In this document: one piece after another, positions 9,338-18,694 of the stretch
How positions within the stretch are numbered: the first letter of the stretch is position 1
How the letters are laid out: each line of letters starts with the position of its first letter
Source: Bartonella sp. HY328
Lineage (GTDB): Bacteria; Pseudomonadota; Alphaproteobacteria; Rhizobiales; Rhizobiaceae
Direction of reading: 5' to 3'
Assembly: GCF_025449335.1 (NCBI RefSeq)
Contig: NZ_CP104883.1
Span: 1,046,501 to 1,110,500 of the forward strand
Length of the DNA: 64,000 nt
Translations under genes and position numbers: made by a program
The notes under the pieces: generated by a model
Told to the model about the DNA's origin: nothing
Databases searched by the model: none
What the model saw: only the letters and a program-made list of their open reading frames with translations

Positions 9338-10288
9338 TTAATCATTATCGCGCTTAATTTTTGCAAATTTCAAACAATCACTAACCGATGGCGCAATCAT
9401 TGTGCCATGACTATCATTTTCATAAAGCTGATAATTTTCTTCTATAAAAGGATATTGTTTTAATAAATCAAATACATATTTGCCATTAGGACCGCCGCGC
9501 GTTTTTGCGAGCTTTTTTGCGTCCTCAGGCGATAATTGTGATCTTTGCGCACGTTTACCGGATGCAGAAATAAGCAGATAAGTTTTTTGATCAATATTCG
9601 TATCGGCAAATAGGGGCTCCGCTTTAAAACGCTCTAATATGCCGTGTCCGCTCCACCAAATGGAAGGATCTGCAGCGCAATAAATATTATAGCGCTGGCG
9701 ACCATCTAGCATTTCATGCAAGACGAATAATCCGCCTAAGGAATGACCATATAGAATTTGTTTGTTATCATTGGTACTATATTGCTTTTTTATTATTGGG
9801 CGTATGTCATCCATAATAAAGCGGCTAAATGCTGCCCGCCCACCGGTATTTGGTAGGGGTTTTCCCTCTCTATTTGGGAAATTTTCAGGCCCTGCCTTTT
9901 CCGTGAGATCATAGTAGCGCCGCGCTACTATTTCGTCTCTATTATCTAAAGGATAGCCGATAGCAACAATAATCGCTTCTGGATTATTTTTAACCGCATA
10001 ATCAAATGTCATATTGCCATCAAGTAGCCAAACAACTGGCCAGCCATCTTGCGGAGCTAACAGTTTGGGAGTAGCGACAAAAATCCGATAGTTTTCAAAA
10101 TCTGCGGTCTTTTTATCGGTAGTTGAGTGCTGATCATTATTTGGTGTCATTTTTATATCAAAATGACGGATATCCATATTGGATACTGGACTAGAATTGG
10201 TCATTACATTTTCACTTTGCGCGAAACATGGCTGCATGAAGAAAGCTGTCAGCAGACAAGAACCAAACAATGTTAAAATTCTACGCAA
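9338..10288 (-). CDS. Secreted alpha/beta-hydrolase, siderophore esterase-like (IroE/Cee/BesA type)
   Basis: 316-residue serine hydrolase with a Sec signal peptide (residues 1-23, ending QPCFA), so probably periplasmic. The nucleophile elbow GHSLGG places Ser183, and the histidine is His294 in ENDSHGT; CAADPSIWW near 204-212 is typical of trilactone siderophore esterases. Members open the ester backbone of enterobactin-like siderophores, in the cytoplasm (Fes, BesA) or the periplasm (IroE, Cee). It lies between the TonB receptor and the binding protein on the same strand. Together with the signal peptide this suggests hydrolysis before inner-membrane import. The exact substrate is inferred. 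Confidence 0.82.
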   Translation of the reverse strand: MRRILTLFGSCLLTAFFMQPCFAQSENVMTNSSPVSNMDIRHFDIKMTPNNDQHSTTDKKTADFENYRIFVATPKLLAPQDGWPVVWLLDGNMTFDYAVKNNPEAIIVAIGYPLDNRDEIVARRYYDLTEKAGPENFPNREGKPLPNTGGRAAFSRFIMDDIRPIIKKQYSTNDNKQILYGHSLGGLFVLHEMLDGRQRYNIYCAADPSIWWSGHGILERFKAEPLFADTNIDQKTYLLISASGKRAQRSQLSPEDAKKLAKTRGGPNGKYVFDLLKQYPFIEENYQLYENDSHGTMIAPSVSDCLKFAKIKRDND

Positions 10289-10402
10289 TTGAGTTTAACC
10301 TATATTTTTAATTTTTACGAAAAAAGGATTTATTGCTTTTTATGTTTCGGGTAAATCAGCAAAGCATTGCAGTAAGCTTTACTAATTTACCCGCTATTTA
10401 AT

Positions 10403-12661
10403 TTAAAAATTAGATGTCATGGAGAACCAAAGGCGCCGGCCTTCAATTACATTGTTAAATTCGTCAACACTGACACGCTTATCAAAAAGATTATAAACTG
10501 CTGCATTTAATGAAACATAGTCACTAAATTTATAGCTGCCACCAATATCAAAGGTGAAATAATCCTTATATTCACGGGCAACCACTTGGCCATCGCGAAG
10601 GACTGCTGTTCCAGCCGCACCAATACGTAAACCAGCATTGGTTTCCTTACCGTGATAATTACCGCCAGCCCAAGCATCTAAACCGTCAACTGGTGTATGC
10701 CAATCAGCGCGTATACTACCCATGTGTTCGGGTGTACGAGCAAGTGGTAAGCCTTTATAATCACCAGTTTTTTGTTCTGAATGGGTGTAGGTATAATTAC
10801 CACGTAAAGAAACAGCTTCAATTGGCGACCAAGTTCCGGTTAATTCCACACCTTGCATAACCGCATCGTCAATATTAATAAATTCCCATAAGACATAATT
10901 TGGATCTGCGGACCATTCAGCAAGATTACCATTTGCATCAACAACCTGTTGGTTGCTTATCTTATCCTTGAAATCGGTATAGAAATAAGTTGCACCAAGT
11001 TGTAAGTTTTCAAGATTGTCATATAGGGCTGCAAATTCGTAAGATGTGCTCTTTTCTGGTTGCAAACCGCTTGAACCGATAATAACACCGCAACGACCGC
11101 GGCCACTTGGAGGATTTTGCCCATAAAAACAATTGCCGCCACCTGTCGTATAAGCATAACCAGGGGCAATTTGACGTATTTCAGGAGCACGGAAACCAGT
11201 TGAGATACCGCCCTTTAAAGTAATGTTGTCAGTTGCATGCCAAACTGCATAACCACGTGGGCTCCAATGCGTGCCGTAAATTTCATGGTGATCCATACGC
11301 AAACCACCGGTTATTGAAAATGAATTGGTAATCCACCATTCATCTTCACCAAATAATGCCCATTGCGTCACATCAAATTTTTCATCTTGCGCAGTTCGTA
11401 AACCTGGGTTTTGATCGGTTAAATCATTACGAATGTACTGAGCACCGGTGACAAGTGTATGGTTACCCGCAAGGCTGAATGGTGTTGTGAATTTGCCATC
11501 AATAATAGTATTGCGAATAGTTGGCGCACGCAAATTAGCAACGAAATCTCGCGTATTATTATCCCAAGTATAACTTTCACGTTTAGCCGTTTCTTGAAGT
11601 ACTGAAAACTCTGCAGTTGTCCAACCAAGGCGCCCAGTATAACCAAAAGATAAATGGTCACGCGTATTTAGATTGTAGGTATCAACAGCGGCGCGATTAT
11701 TATTCACCGAGCGTTCAATATTATTACCAACTGTGCTAAAACGCTTCAGCTTTGTTGTACCGGCTTCAAAGGTTAAGTCGTGATCCTTGTTGGGGGTAAC
11801 CGTGACGCGGCCAGTAATATCGATTTCTTTTTTCTTTGGTGTACCAGAGACAATTGCGTCTTCCTCGCGGCCCATGCCACGCCCCCATAATTGCAAGCCG
11901 ATTACATCAGGCTGCAAGGGACCTGCAGCATAATAGCTTACCTGCGCACTATTACCATATTCACTATGCTGGTTAGCTGTACCATCAACGGTAATTGTTC
12001 CCGTCCATTTTTCTGGAACTTTACGGGTAATAATATTGATAACGCCGCCCATGGCATCCGAGCCGTAAAGCGATGACATAGGTCCACGCACCACTTCGAT
12101 CCGCTCAATTGCGCCAGCTGGTGGAACAAAGCTTTGCTCAAAGCCAGAATTACCATTGGTGCGAGCATCACGAGTGCTTTGTCTTTTACCATCGACGAGA
12201 ATAAGCGTATAAGCACCTGGAAGACCACGGATAAAAATATCTTGTTCAGCAGCCGACCCAGTAACGGCAACACCTTGAACATTACGCAACGCATCACCTA
12301 GATCGCGGAATGATCCTTTTTCAAGCTCTTCACGCGGAATAACTGTGATGCTGGCAGGGGCATCATTAACCGTCTGCTCAAAACCAGTTGCAGTTACAAC
12401 AACGGTTTGCAAATGCGTTGAAGCATTTTCATCACTTGCTTCTTCACTTGTTGTTGCTTGTGTTGTTTCGCCCTCTGTTGCCAGCGTTGCGGCAACTTGC
12501 TGTGCATTGGTATGGCGCGTGGTACGGCTTTGTGTTGGTGCGGTTTGCGCAATTGCTGAACTTGCTAATACGATTGCTGAAGTGGAAATAGTTAGAACTG
12601 ACAAAATAGACGCCAATTTACGCCGACAGCTCGTTCCGCTTAACATTGCTTTCAATTCCAT
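10403..12661 (-). CDS. TonB-dependent outer-membrane ferric-siderophore receptor
   Basis: Outer-membrane receptor, about 752 residues from the start chosen here. A signal peptide ends near SSAIAQ. A TonB-box-like TVVVTAT follows, then the plug domain (PASITVIPREELEKG, the LRNVQGV region, DIFIRGLPG, ERIEVVRGPMSSLYGSDAMGGVINI). The beta-barrel includes ISTGFRAPEIRQ and LQPEKSTSYE, and the chain ends in the terminal phenylalanine used for BAM insertion. The overall pattern is like FepA, CirA and IroN. I prefer ATG 12659-12661 because GGAAAG precedes it; ATG 12689-12691 would add ten residues. It heads the minus-strand iron-uptake genes. Confidence 0.93.
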   Translation of the reverse strand: MELKAMLSGTSCRRKLASILSVLTISTSAIVLASSAIAQTAPTQSRTTRHTNAQQVAATLATEGETTQATTSEEASDENASTHLQTVVVTATGFEQTVNDAPASITVIPREELEKGSFRDLGDALRNVQGVAVTGSAAEQDIFIRGLPGAYTLILVDGKRQSTRDARTNGNSGFEQSFVPPAGAIERIEVVRGPMSSLYGSDAMGGVINIITRKVPEKWTGTITVDGTANQHSEYGNSAQVSYYAAGPLQPDVIGLQLWGRGMGREEDAIVSGTPKKKEIDITGRVTVTPNKDHDLTFEAGTTKLKRFSTVGNNIERSVNNNRAAVDTYNLNTRDHLSFGYTGRLGWTTAEFSVLQETAKRESYTWDNNTRDFVANLRAPTIRNTIIDGKFTTPFSLAGNHTLVTGAQYIRNDLTDQNPGLRTAQDEKFDVTQWALFGEDEWWITNSFSITGGLRMDHHEIYGTHWSPRGYAVWHATDNITLKGGISTGFRAPEIRQIAPGYAYTTGGGNCFYGQNPPSGRGRCGVIIGSSGLQPEKSTSYEFAALYDNLENLQLGATYFYTDFKDKISNQQVVDANGNLAEWSADPNYVLWEFINIDDAVMQGVELTGTWSPIEAVSLRGNYTYTHSEQKTGDYKGLPLARTPEHMGSIRADWHTPVDGLDAWAGGNYHGKETNAGLRIGAAGTAVLRDGQVVAREYKDYFTFDIGGSYKFSDYVSLNAAVYNLFDKRVSVDEFNNVIEGRRLWFSMTSNF

Positions 12662-12707
12662 AACTTTCCAATACCTCTGCCAAGATAACATGATTTAATT
12701 TATCATC

Positions 12708-12738
12708 TTTTACAAAAGTAAAAACACTGTCGTGTCAA
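12708..12738 (-). promoter_or_regulatory. Candidate promoter/operator of the TonB receptor gene
   Basis: On the minus strand a consensus -35 TTGACA (12733-12738) is followed by a perfect inverted repeat TTTTAC-AAAA-GTAAAA (12708-12723), in the place of the -10 region, 47 bases from the chosen start. The -10 itself is weak. A repressor binding the palindrome would block the promoter; which one is unknown. Confidence 0.35.
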
Positions 12739-13000
12739 TAGCGTTATTTTTAACCCCTCTAAACAAGGTGAAATTTTGTCAAAATTTGTTCAAAATAAAG
12801 GAAACATTACAAATAATTTAGAAAAGACATGTGCATTACTCAACCAATATAGAATTGTTCAATACACAATTTTACTGTAATATCAAAGAATTAATTTAAG
12901 TGTTTTCGAAAATAGTGTAGGATTGTTTAATTTGAAGTATAAAGCATAAATAGGGCATGATGTTGCCTTAATTTAAAAAAGAGTTCTATAGGGAGTGGGT
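12739..13000. other. Divergent intergenic region (receptor / dehydrogenase)
   Basis: AT-rich spacer between divergent genes, without an ORF. It contains an inverted repeat AATTGT-N7-ACAATT (12853-12871) that could be an operator, and AGGGAG just before the dehydrogenase start. No further element was recognised. Confidence 0.35.
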
Positions 13001-13867
13001 ATGAAAAAAATTGCATTTTTAGGGCTTGGTGTTATGGGCTTTCCGATGGCCGGACATTTGGCAAAAGCTGGCTATAAGGTGACTGTTTATAATCGCACCA
13101 AAGCTAAGGCCGATCATTGGGTGGATAGCTATCAAGGCGAGAGTGCCGATACACCGGCTGAGGCTGCCAAGGGACAAGATATTGTTTTTTCCTGCGTTGG
13201 CAATGATAAGGATCTTCTTGAAATTGCTCTTGGTGACAACGGAGCTTTTAAGGCAATGGGCAAAGGAGCTATTTTTGTTGATCATACCACCGCCTCTGCA
13301 GAGGTTGCGCGCAAGCTTTATGAGGAAGCGCAAAAATGTGGGCTTAACTTTATAGATGCGCCAGTTTCTGGCGGCCAAGCTGGCGCAGAAAATGGCAAGC
13401 TTACCGTGATGTGCGGTGGTGACCAAGAGATATATGAAAAAGTTGAAAAAGCTATTGATAGTTATGCGGTTTCAGTTCGGCTTATGGGGCCCGCTGGATC
13501 GGGTCAATTGTGCAAAATGGTCAACCAAATTTGCCTCGCCGGCATCGTACAAGGACTATCGGAAGGCCTACAATTTGGCGTAAATGCTGGCCTTGACATG
13601 AAGTCGGTTATTGAAGTCTTATCAAAAGGTGCTGCTGGTTCATGGCAAATGGAAAACCGTGGCAATACCATGGTGGATAACAAATTTGATTTTGGTTTTG
13701 CAGTTGATCTTATGCGCAAAGATTTGGGTATTTGCCTTAATGAAGCAAGAAATAACGGCTCAACCTTGCCAATTACCGCTTTGATTGACCAGTTTTATGC
13801 GGATATCCAACGGGCAGGCAATAATCGTTTTGATACATCAAGCCTTATTACCCGCTTGCGTGACTAG
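13001..13867 (+). CDS. NAD(P)-dependent beta-hydroxyacid dehydrogenase (HIBADH/GarR family)
   Basis: 288-residue oxidoreductase. The N-terminal Rossmann motif GLGVMGFPMAGHLAKAG starts at about residue 8, followed by VYNRT. The substrate-binding block DAPVSGGQAGAENGKLT lies in the middle, and GSGQLCKMVNQ carries the catalytic lysine. This family includes 3-hydroxyisobutyrate, tartronate-semialdehyde and glyoxylate/succinic-semialdehyde reductases, and sequence alone does not decide the substrate. The start is the ATG at 13001, with AGGGAG seven bases upstream; a GTG six bases earlier would overlap that site. It appears to be a single-gene unit, convergent with the histidine kinase gene. Confidence 0.9.
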   Translation: MKKIAFLGLGVMGFPMAGHLAKAGYKVTVYNRTKAKADHWVDSYQGESADTPAEAAKGQDIVFSCVGNDKDLLEIALGDNGAFKAMGKGAIFVDHTTASAEVARKLYEEAQKCGLNFIDAPVSGGQAGAENGKLTVMCGGDQEIYEKVEKAIDSYAVSVRLMGPAGSGQLCKMVNQICLAGIVQGLSEGLQFGVNAGLDMKSVIEVLSKGAAGSWQMENRGNTMVDNKFDFGFAVDLMRKDLGICLNEARNNGSTLPITALIDQFYADIQRAGNNRFDTSSLITRLRD

Positions 13868-13893
13868 GGTCAGGATTCTAGGATAGAAGCCGA

Positions 13894-13924
13894 TATAGGG
13901 AGCGACTAATTTTAGCTCCCTATA
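13894..13924. terminator. Inverted repeat between convergent genes, likely bidirectional terminator
   Basis: Perfect 10-bp stem TATAGGGAGC/GCTCCCTATA with an 11-nt loop, between the stops of the dehydrogenase (13867) and the kinase (13942). T-tracts are poor on both sides, so termination may be weak. Confidence 0.5.
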
Positions 13925-13941
13925 TTAAGACTATCCATATC

Positions 13942-16900
13942 TTAATTATCGATTGGTTCATCATCGAGATAATTAACCGCTAAAGGAAAAATAATTTCTG
14001 CAACTGTTCCTTTGCCAGTTTCAGAATAAAGATTGAAGCGGGCATTATTCGCATCAGCTAATGCCTTGGTTAGCGGTAAACCAAGGCCCGTACCACGATT
14101 GCCATTTTCGCTATCATCATCACTGTGAATAGGTCGTGAAATTTGATGGAAAGGCAGCATCGCTTCTTCCATTTCGTTTTCATTCATTCCAATTCCGCTA
14201 TCGCGAACCCGTAATAATACGCCAGCATTTTCGTGGCGAAGGGCGGATACAATAATCTGGCCACCGGGCGGAGTAAAACGAATAGCGTTCGACAAAAGAT
14301 TAAGAATTATTTGTTTGACCGAGCGCTTATCAGCAGCAATGTTTGGTAAATCATGAGCAATGTTCGACCGCATAATGATACGACCGGTATTGGCTTGCGG
14401 TGTCATGAGCCCTAACACTTCTTTTAAAATAGGTACAATCGACACGGTACCAATATTAATCGTTGTACGCCCCTCAGCAACTTTTGCGGCATCAAGCAAA
14501 TCATTAATCAGCGTCATGATATGGCCGCCAGACGTCACGATGTCACGCAGATAACCACGATACCGGTCATTATTTAATGAACCGAATTTTTCTTCCAAAA
14601 TAAGCTCTGAAAGCCCAATAATTGCATTAAGGGGCGTTCGAATTTCATGGCTTACTAAAGCAAGATAACGAGATTTACGCAAAGCTTCTTCTTCTGCCTG
14701 ATGGCGAGCAACCACCAATTCAGATGCGGCGGAATGAATGACGCTTAAATCACGCAGCATTAAGAAATAACCTTCATCAAGCTCCATTTTACCAAAGCTT
14801 ACAAACAGACTTATGCTATCTCCATCACCGCGGCGTGCTTCAACCTCATATCCTTCGCCAAAGGTAAGCTTGTCATCACTTTGTCTAACCGTATCAAAAT
14901 ATTGGTTAACTGTATCAACACTCTTATAACTAAAGAATTGTATGAAATTACGGCCCTTTATGTCATCGGCGTCAAGCCCAAACATGCGTTGCGCTGCTTC
15001 ATTAACTGAATGGATAAGCCCAGTGTCATCAAGGATGAGCACACCATCGGAAATTAAATTCAGCAAAATCGATAATTCTACTGCTTTGCGCTGCAAAGCT
15101 TCGAAATCCTCCCGATCAATTGAATCTTGCTTTTCAAGATTGCCGAAAGAAATCATCGAGGCTTCGCGCCCATCGGCCCAAGTAACGCCGCGCATTTTAG
15201 GACGTACTGACCAAATCTCGTCATTACTACCAATAAGAATATTACGTGGTAGCCATTCACGCAAAATAACCGACAATATTCCGTGCGCTCTAAATGAATC
15301 AAGCGTTGGAAAACCTGTCAATTGCAAGAGCTCATCACTGGCAAATAATACGCGATTATCGCGATAGATGAGAATTGGTAATGGTAAATGCTGTAATAGC
15401 GTAAATTCAATACGCGGCGAGGGTATAATGGGCAAAGCTCCGTCTTGGCCAGAACGTGCCGTGTTATCAGCATGATTATCGCCATCATTGCTGAATATTT
15501 CCAACTTGTCGGCAGGGCGCAAATTCAAGCGGCCGACATTGCTTTCTGGCTCGTCCGTTTCCTCATTATCAAGTGCAACAGGCCCTCTTTCGCTTTCAGG
15601 ATAGAGAAAGGGTGGGTGGTCATCGGTTGCGATGACTTCGTCGTTAGAATCTATAACAGGTAAAACAGCAGGGGCAGTCCTATTCTCATCATCCGAAAAG
15701 GTTGCTTGGCGCATTAGCTCATCAATATTGGGTGCGAGATTTTCAACTGAGGCTTGTTCTGCTAATTGATCCTCAGTCTCAACGCTATCGCTTCGTTCTT
15801 CATCCCAAAAATCAAGAACCTCCTCTTTGCGTGGTTCAACCGCTTCAATACCATTGGCTTCAAGGGAGCGACGCAGGGCGGCTAAAGCCTCCTCAATCGT
15901 TTGCGGCTCTTCTTCCTCTTCCTGCACGTCAATCGCCAAATCACTTTCAGCGTTTAATTTTTCATCATCTTTATCTAGCTTTTTACCATTTAGCGCATTG
16001 TTAGTTTCCTGATCGCGACCAGTATCTTCGCCGTTTTCGTGTAGAGGCAAATTATCTTTAAGCTCAAAACTATCAATATTATCGGCGTTGTCATCTGACA
16101 TGCTTGTTAAAGCATCATTGTCTTTGTCATTTTGCAAATCCGACTTGTCTTTTAAGGGTTCACCGATCAAATCATCATCATTGGCCCATTCCTGTTCCAA
16201 AGCAGTTTCAAGATCATCATCGGGTAGCTCTGTCATTGCCAAATTATCTTCTTTTGACAGTTGAACAACCATTGGAGTAGCGATCTGTGGCGTATGAGCG
16301 GTTCTTTCTGGTAATTTAGGCAGTATATCGCTATCATCTAATTTGGCGTCTTTATTACCAGTAAGTGTGCTTTTATCATAATGATTAAGCAATGAATCAA
16401 TAGCAGAATCATCTGCTTGGCTAACAAGCTCCTCATCATCATTGGAAAAAGCATATTCTTCATCCAATGTTGGTAATTGCGAAAATTTAGGAAGATTATT
16501 TGTTTCTTCTTCAACAGCTTCGGTCAAGTTTTGCGGTTGATCGCTTATGCTATCTTCTAACGTCTCTGTAGTATCATTGGTTCGGTCACTGCTATCATCA
16601 AAATCGTTCTTGGACGCTAATGTAACTTCGTCTTCTTCGCTTTGCGGTAAAGCATCAAGCGATGGAGTTTTATCAGCTAAAGGCTTTTCCTCTTGTGCAA
16701 TATCCTTTTCATAATCATTTTCATGATTATTGTCCGGTTGGTCGCTATTAGGCTGATGCGATATTGATTTATTTTCTATAGTTGCGTCGCTATCAGCTTT
16801 GCTTGCCTTAGCACGGCCTATTTCAACATCACTGGCGACATTTTCAATGATCGAATTTTTACCAGAACTTAGTTTTTGATAGTCATCACTTTGAGCCAGT

Positions 16901-18042
16901 CGCAAGTTTCGTGGTAATTCTACAGCAAGAATATCTGCCTTTAATTTACGGGCAATTGTTGTAAATGCTTCATGTTCTTGCGCGGTTAAGCCTTTTGGCC
17001 CACGATTGCGCGCAAGATTTAGTCCCTCATCTTTTGCTGTCATTTTTGCTTCATTTATTATACCAAATCCGCGATAACCACTAAATTCGCGATTGCGCGA
17101 GTAAATTGGCAAAGCAGAAAACTCAATTTCAACCCTAGTTTCGCCGCCTTCAACCGGCCAATATATTTTGCGCTCAGACCAAGCCTTATGGCTTTTTAAC
17201 AATGCACGCATGGCGCCATTGCTATCCATATTCCATTCTTTGGCAAGACTGGTAAATGATTTATCGATAATGTCACCAAAGCGTGGCCCAACGCAAATTT
17301 CCAATTCAGGCGAAACATCGGTAAAAAAACTATTTTCATCAACCTGCCACGCAAACCTTGATGGAAAGCGTGTAATATCAAAGACAAAATCTTGTTTTAC
17401 CTCATCTGCGTTATCAATATTCTCATCATCTCTCTTTGCGGCAATGAGTAGAAAAATAGCCGGCTGTTTGTTCAGCTCTAATATGCCAACCGGCATATCG
17501 GAATAATTTTTTAACAAACGCTTTTTAATAATATTGCCCGATTGCGCCTCATATAACAATGTGATGAGTTCATCATCAACGACAAAATCAGACCTAAAGC
17601 CTGTGGTTGAGCTTAAAATATTACCAGAAATATCAAGAACTGCAGCTTCAGTAAATTCATCACCTAAGCCGTCGGTTAAATCGACAAAGCCGCCGTCAGA
17701 GGCTACCGCTGCGATCGATCGTAAAAAAACGACGCTGTTTAAATGGTCCATCTCAATGGCGTTAACTAAAAAAGATTGAGCATTGGGGATGCCGCCTATT
17801 TTTACACCCCGTTTAGTAGTTAAGCCATTTTCAATTTGCAAACGAGTTAAATTATCAAAGCCGCTATCGACACCGATTGAATCTGCAACGGTACGGAAAC
17901 CTAAAAAACGGGCACCTGCACCATTGGCCCAAAGAATGGTTTCTAAATCATTTGATAAAATAATAGAAATACGGCCAGCAAGATATGCATCACGCACTTG
18001 CGGATTTGCTAAAATATCCAAAAAAGCATGCGGAGCTGCCAT
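13942..18042 (-). CDS. PAS-domain sensor histidine kinase, PdhS/DivJ/PleC-like
   Basis: 1366-residue kinase without an obvious membrane segment. Order: an N-terminal sensory region with PAS-like segments (about 1-340, including FAWQVDENSFFTDVSPE); a very long acidic, low-complexity stretch rich in D/E/N/S (about 400-860); a PAS domain (about 875-980); another PAS (about 990-1105); HisKA with SHEIRTPLNAIIGLSELI, phospho-acceptor His1132; and HATPase with a NLLSNAIRFTP N-box, DSGIGM and GTGLGLPL. The HisKA text, with EEKFGSLNNDRYRGYLRDI, is of the DivJ/PleC/PdhS type that acts on DivK to control asymmetric division. Function is by family; the partner is inferred. Brucella PdhS, as I recall, is shorter (about 1035 residues). 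Confidence 0.88.
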   Translation of the reverse strand: MAAPHAFLDILANPQVRDAYLAGRISIILSNDLETILWANGAGARFLGFRTVADSIGVDSGFDNLTRLQIENGLTTKRGVKIGGIPNAQSFLVNAIEMDHLNSVVFLRSIAAVASDGGFVDLTDGLGDEFTEAAVLDISGNILSSTTGFRSDFVVDDELITLLYEAQSGNIIKKRLLKNYSDMPVGILELNKQPAIFLLIAAKRDDENIDNADEVKQDFVFDITRFPSRFAWQVDENSFFTDVSPELEICVGPRFGDIIDKSFTSLAKEWNMDSNGAMRALLKSHKAWSERKIYWPVEGGETRVEIEFSALPIYSRNREFSGYRGFGIINEAKMTAKDEGLNLARNRGPKGLTAQEHEAFTTIARKLKADILAVELPRNLRLAQSDDYQKLSSGKNSIIENVASDVEIGRAKASKADSDATIENKSISHQPNSDQPDNNHENDYEKDIAQEEKPLADKTPSLDALPQSEEDEVTLASKNDFDDSSDRTNDTTETLEDSISDQPQNLTEAVEEETNNLPKFSQLPTLDEEYAFSNDDEELVSQADDSAIDSLLNHYDKSTLTGNKDAKLDDSDILPKLPERTAHTPQIATPMVVQLSKEDNLAMTELPDDDLETALEQEWANDDDLIGEPLKDKSDLQNDKDNDALTSMSDDNADNIDSFELKDNLPLHENGEDTGRDQETNNALNGKKLDKDDEKLNAESDLAIDVQEEEEEPQTIEEALAALRRSLEANGIEAVEPRKEEVLDFWDEERSDSVETEDQLAEQASVENLAPNIDELMRQATFSDDENRTAPAVLPVIDSNDEVIATDDHPPFLYPESERGPVALDNEETDEPESNVGRLNLRPADKLEIFSNDGDNHADNTARSGQDGALPIIPSPRIEFTLLQHLPLPILIYRDNRVLFASDELLQLTGFPTLDSFRAHGILSVILREWLPRNILIGSNDEIWSVRPKMRGVTWADGREASMISFGNLEKQDSIDREDFEALQRKAVELSILLNLISDGVLILDDTGLIHSVNEAAQRMFGLDADDIKGRNFIQFFSYKSVDTVNQYFDTVRQSDDKLTFGEGYEVEARRGDGDSISLFVSFGKMELDEGYFLMLRDLSVIHSAASELVVARHQAEEEALRKSRYLALVSHEIRTPLNAIIGLSELILEEKFGSLNNDRYRGYLRDIVTSGGHIMTLINDLLDAAKVAEGRTTINIGTVSIVPILKEVLGLMTPQANTGRIIMRSNIAHDLPNIAADKRSVKQIILNLLSNAIRFTPPGGQIIVSALRHENAGVLLRVRDSGIGMNENEMEEAMLPFHQISRPIHSDDDSENGNRGTGLGLPLTKALADANNARFNLYSETGKGTVAEIIFPLAVNYLDDEPIDN

Positions 18043-18694
18043 AACTATCTTTCCTGGTTCAAAAAAGTATTTACCAGTTTACAGTGTTAATCAAACTTAT
18101 GCATGTTTTTTAAAAGGAAAAATTGATTTTTAGTTAACGCGCCAAGCTGGAAATAGAAAAATGTAAAATTACAATTTAAATTCAAATAGTTAAGCAAGAT
18201 ATAAAATGTTCATATGTCTTGCATGAGAACAACTGACAATTTTCAATATTGCGTTTTTGAAAATATTTTTACAATTTTTGCTTGTTTTAATGTGAATCAA
18301 CGCCAAATAGATAGAGCCGATCTTCCAGTGTTTAAACTCAATAGCTAAACCCAGTATTTAAATATTGAGTAACATTATTGAGGAGGGCGAAGGGGTTGTT
18401 CTCAATTATTCACTTTATTCGTTGTGATCGAATTGGTATGTGGTCATCGATAAAATTTTTGCTGATGGCGGCTATTTCGCTACAAACTCAAAATTAGCCT
18501 TCTGTATACTTATTAAAATTATTCGATGAAATATCTTATTAAAAATCATTACTTATATATTTCAATTCCTTATTTTTGTCTCATACATCTTATTAATGGA
18601 ATTAGAAAAAAAGCTGTTGTGGTAGAGTTAGAGTTTTTATTGCTTAATGAAGCTATTTAAAGGCTTGCTTAATAGCCAATGGCTGCCGTTTATG
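18043..18694. other. 652-base intergenic region
   Basis: AT-rich region between two minus-strand genes, with no supportable coding frame or RNA gene. It should hold the promoter of the kinase gene at its left end. A short stem GCTATT/AATAGC near 18650-18677 might help end the MFS transcript. No CtrA-type full site was found. Confidence 0.35.
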
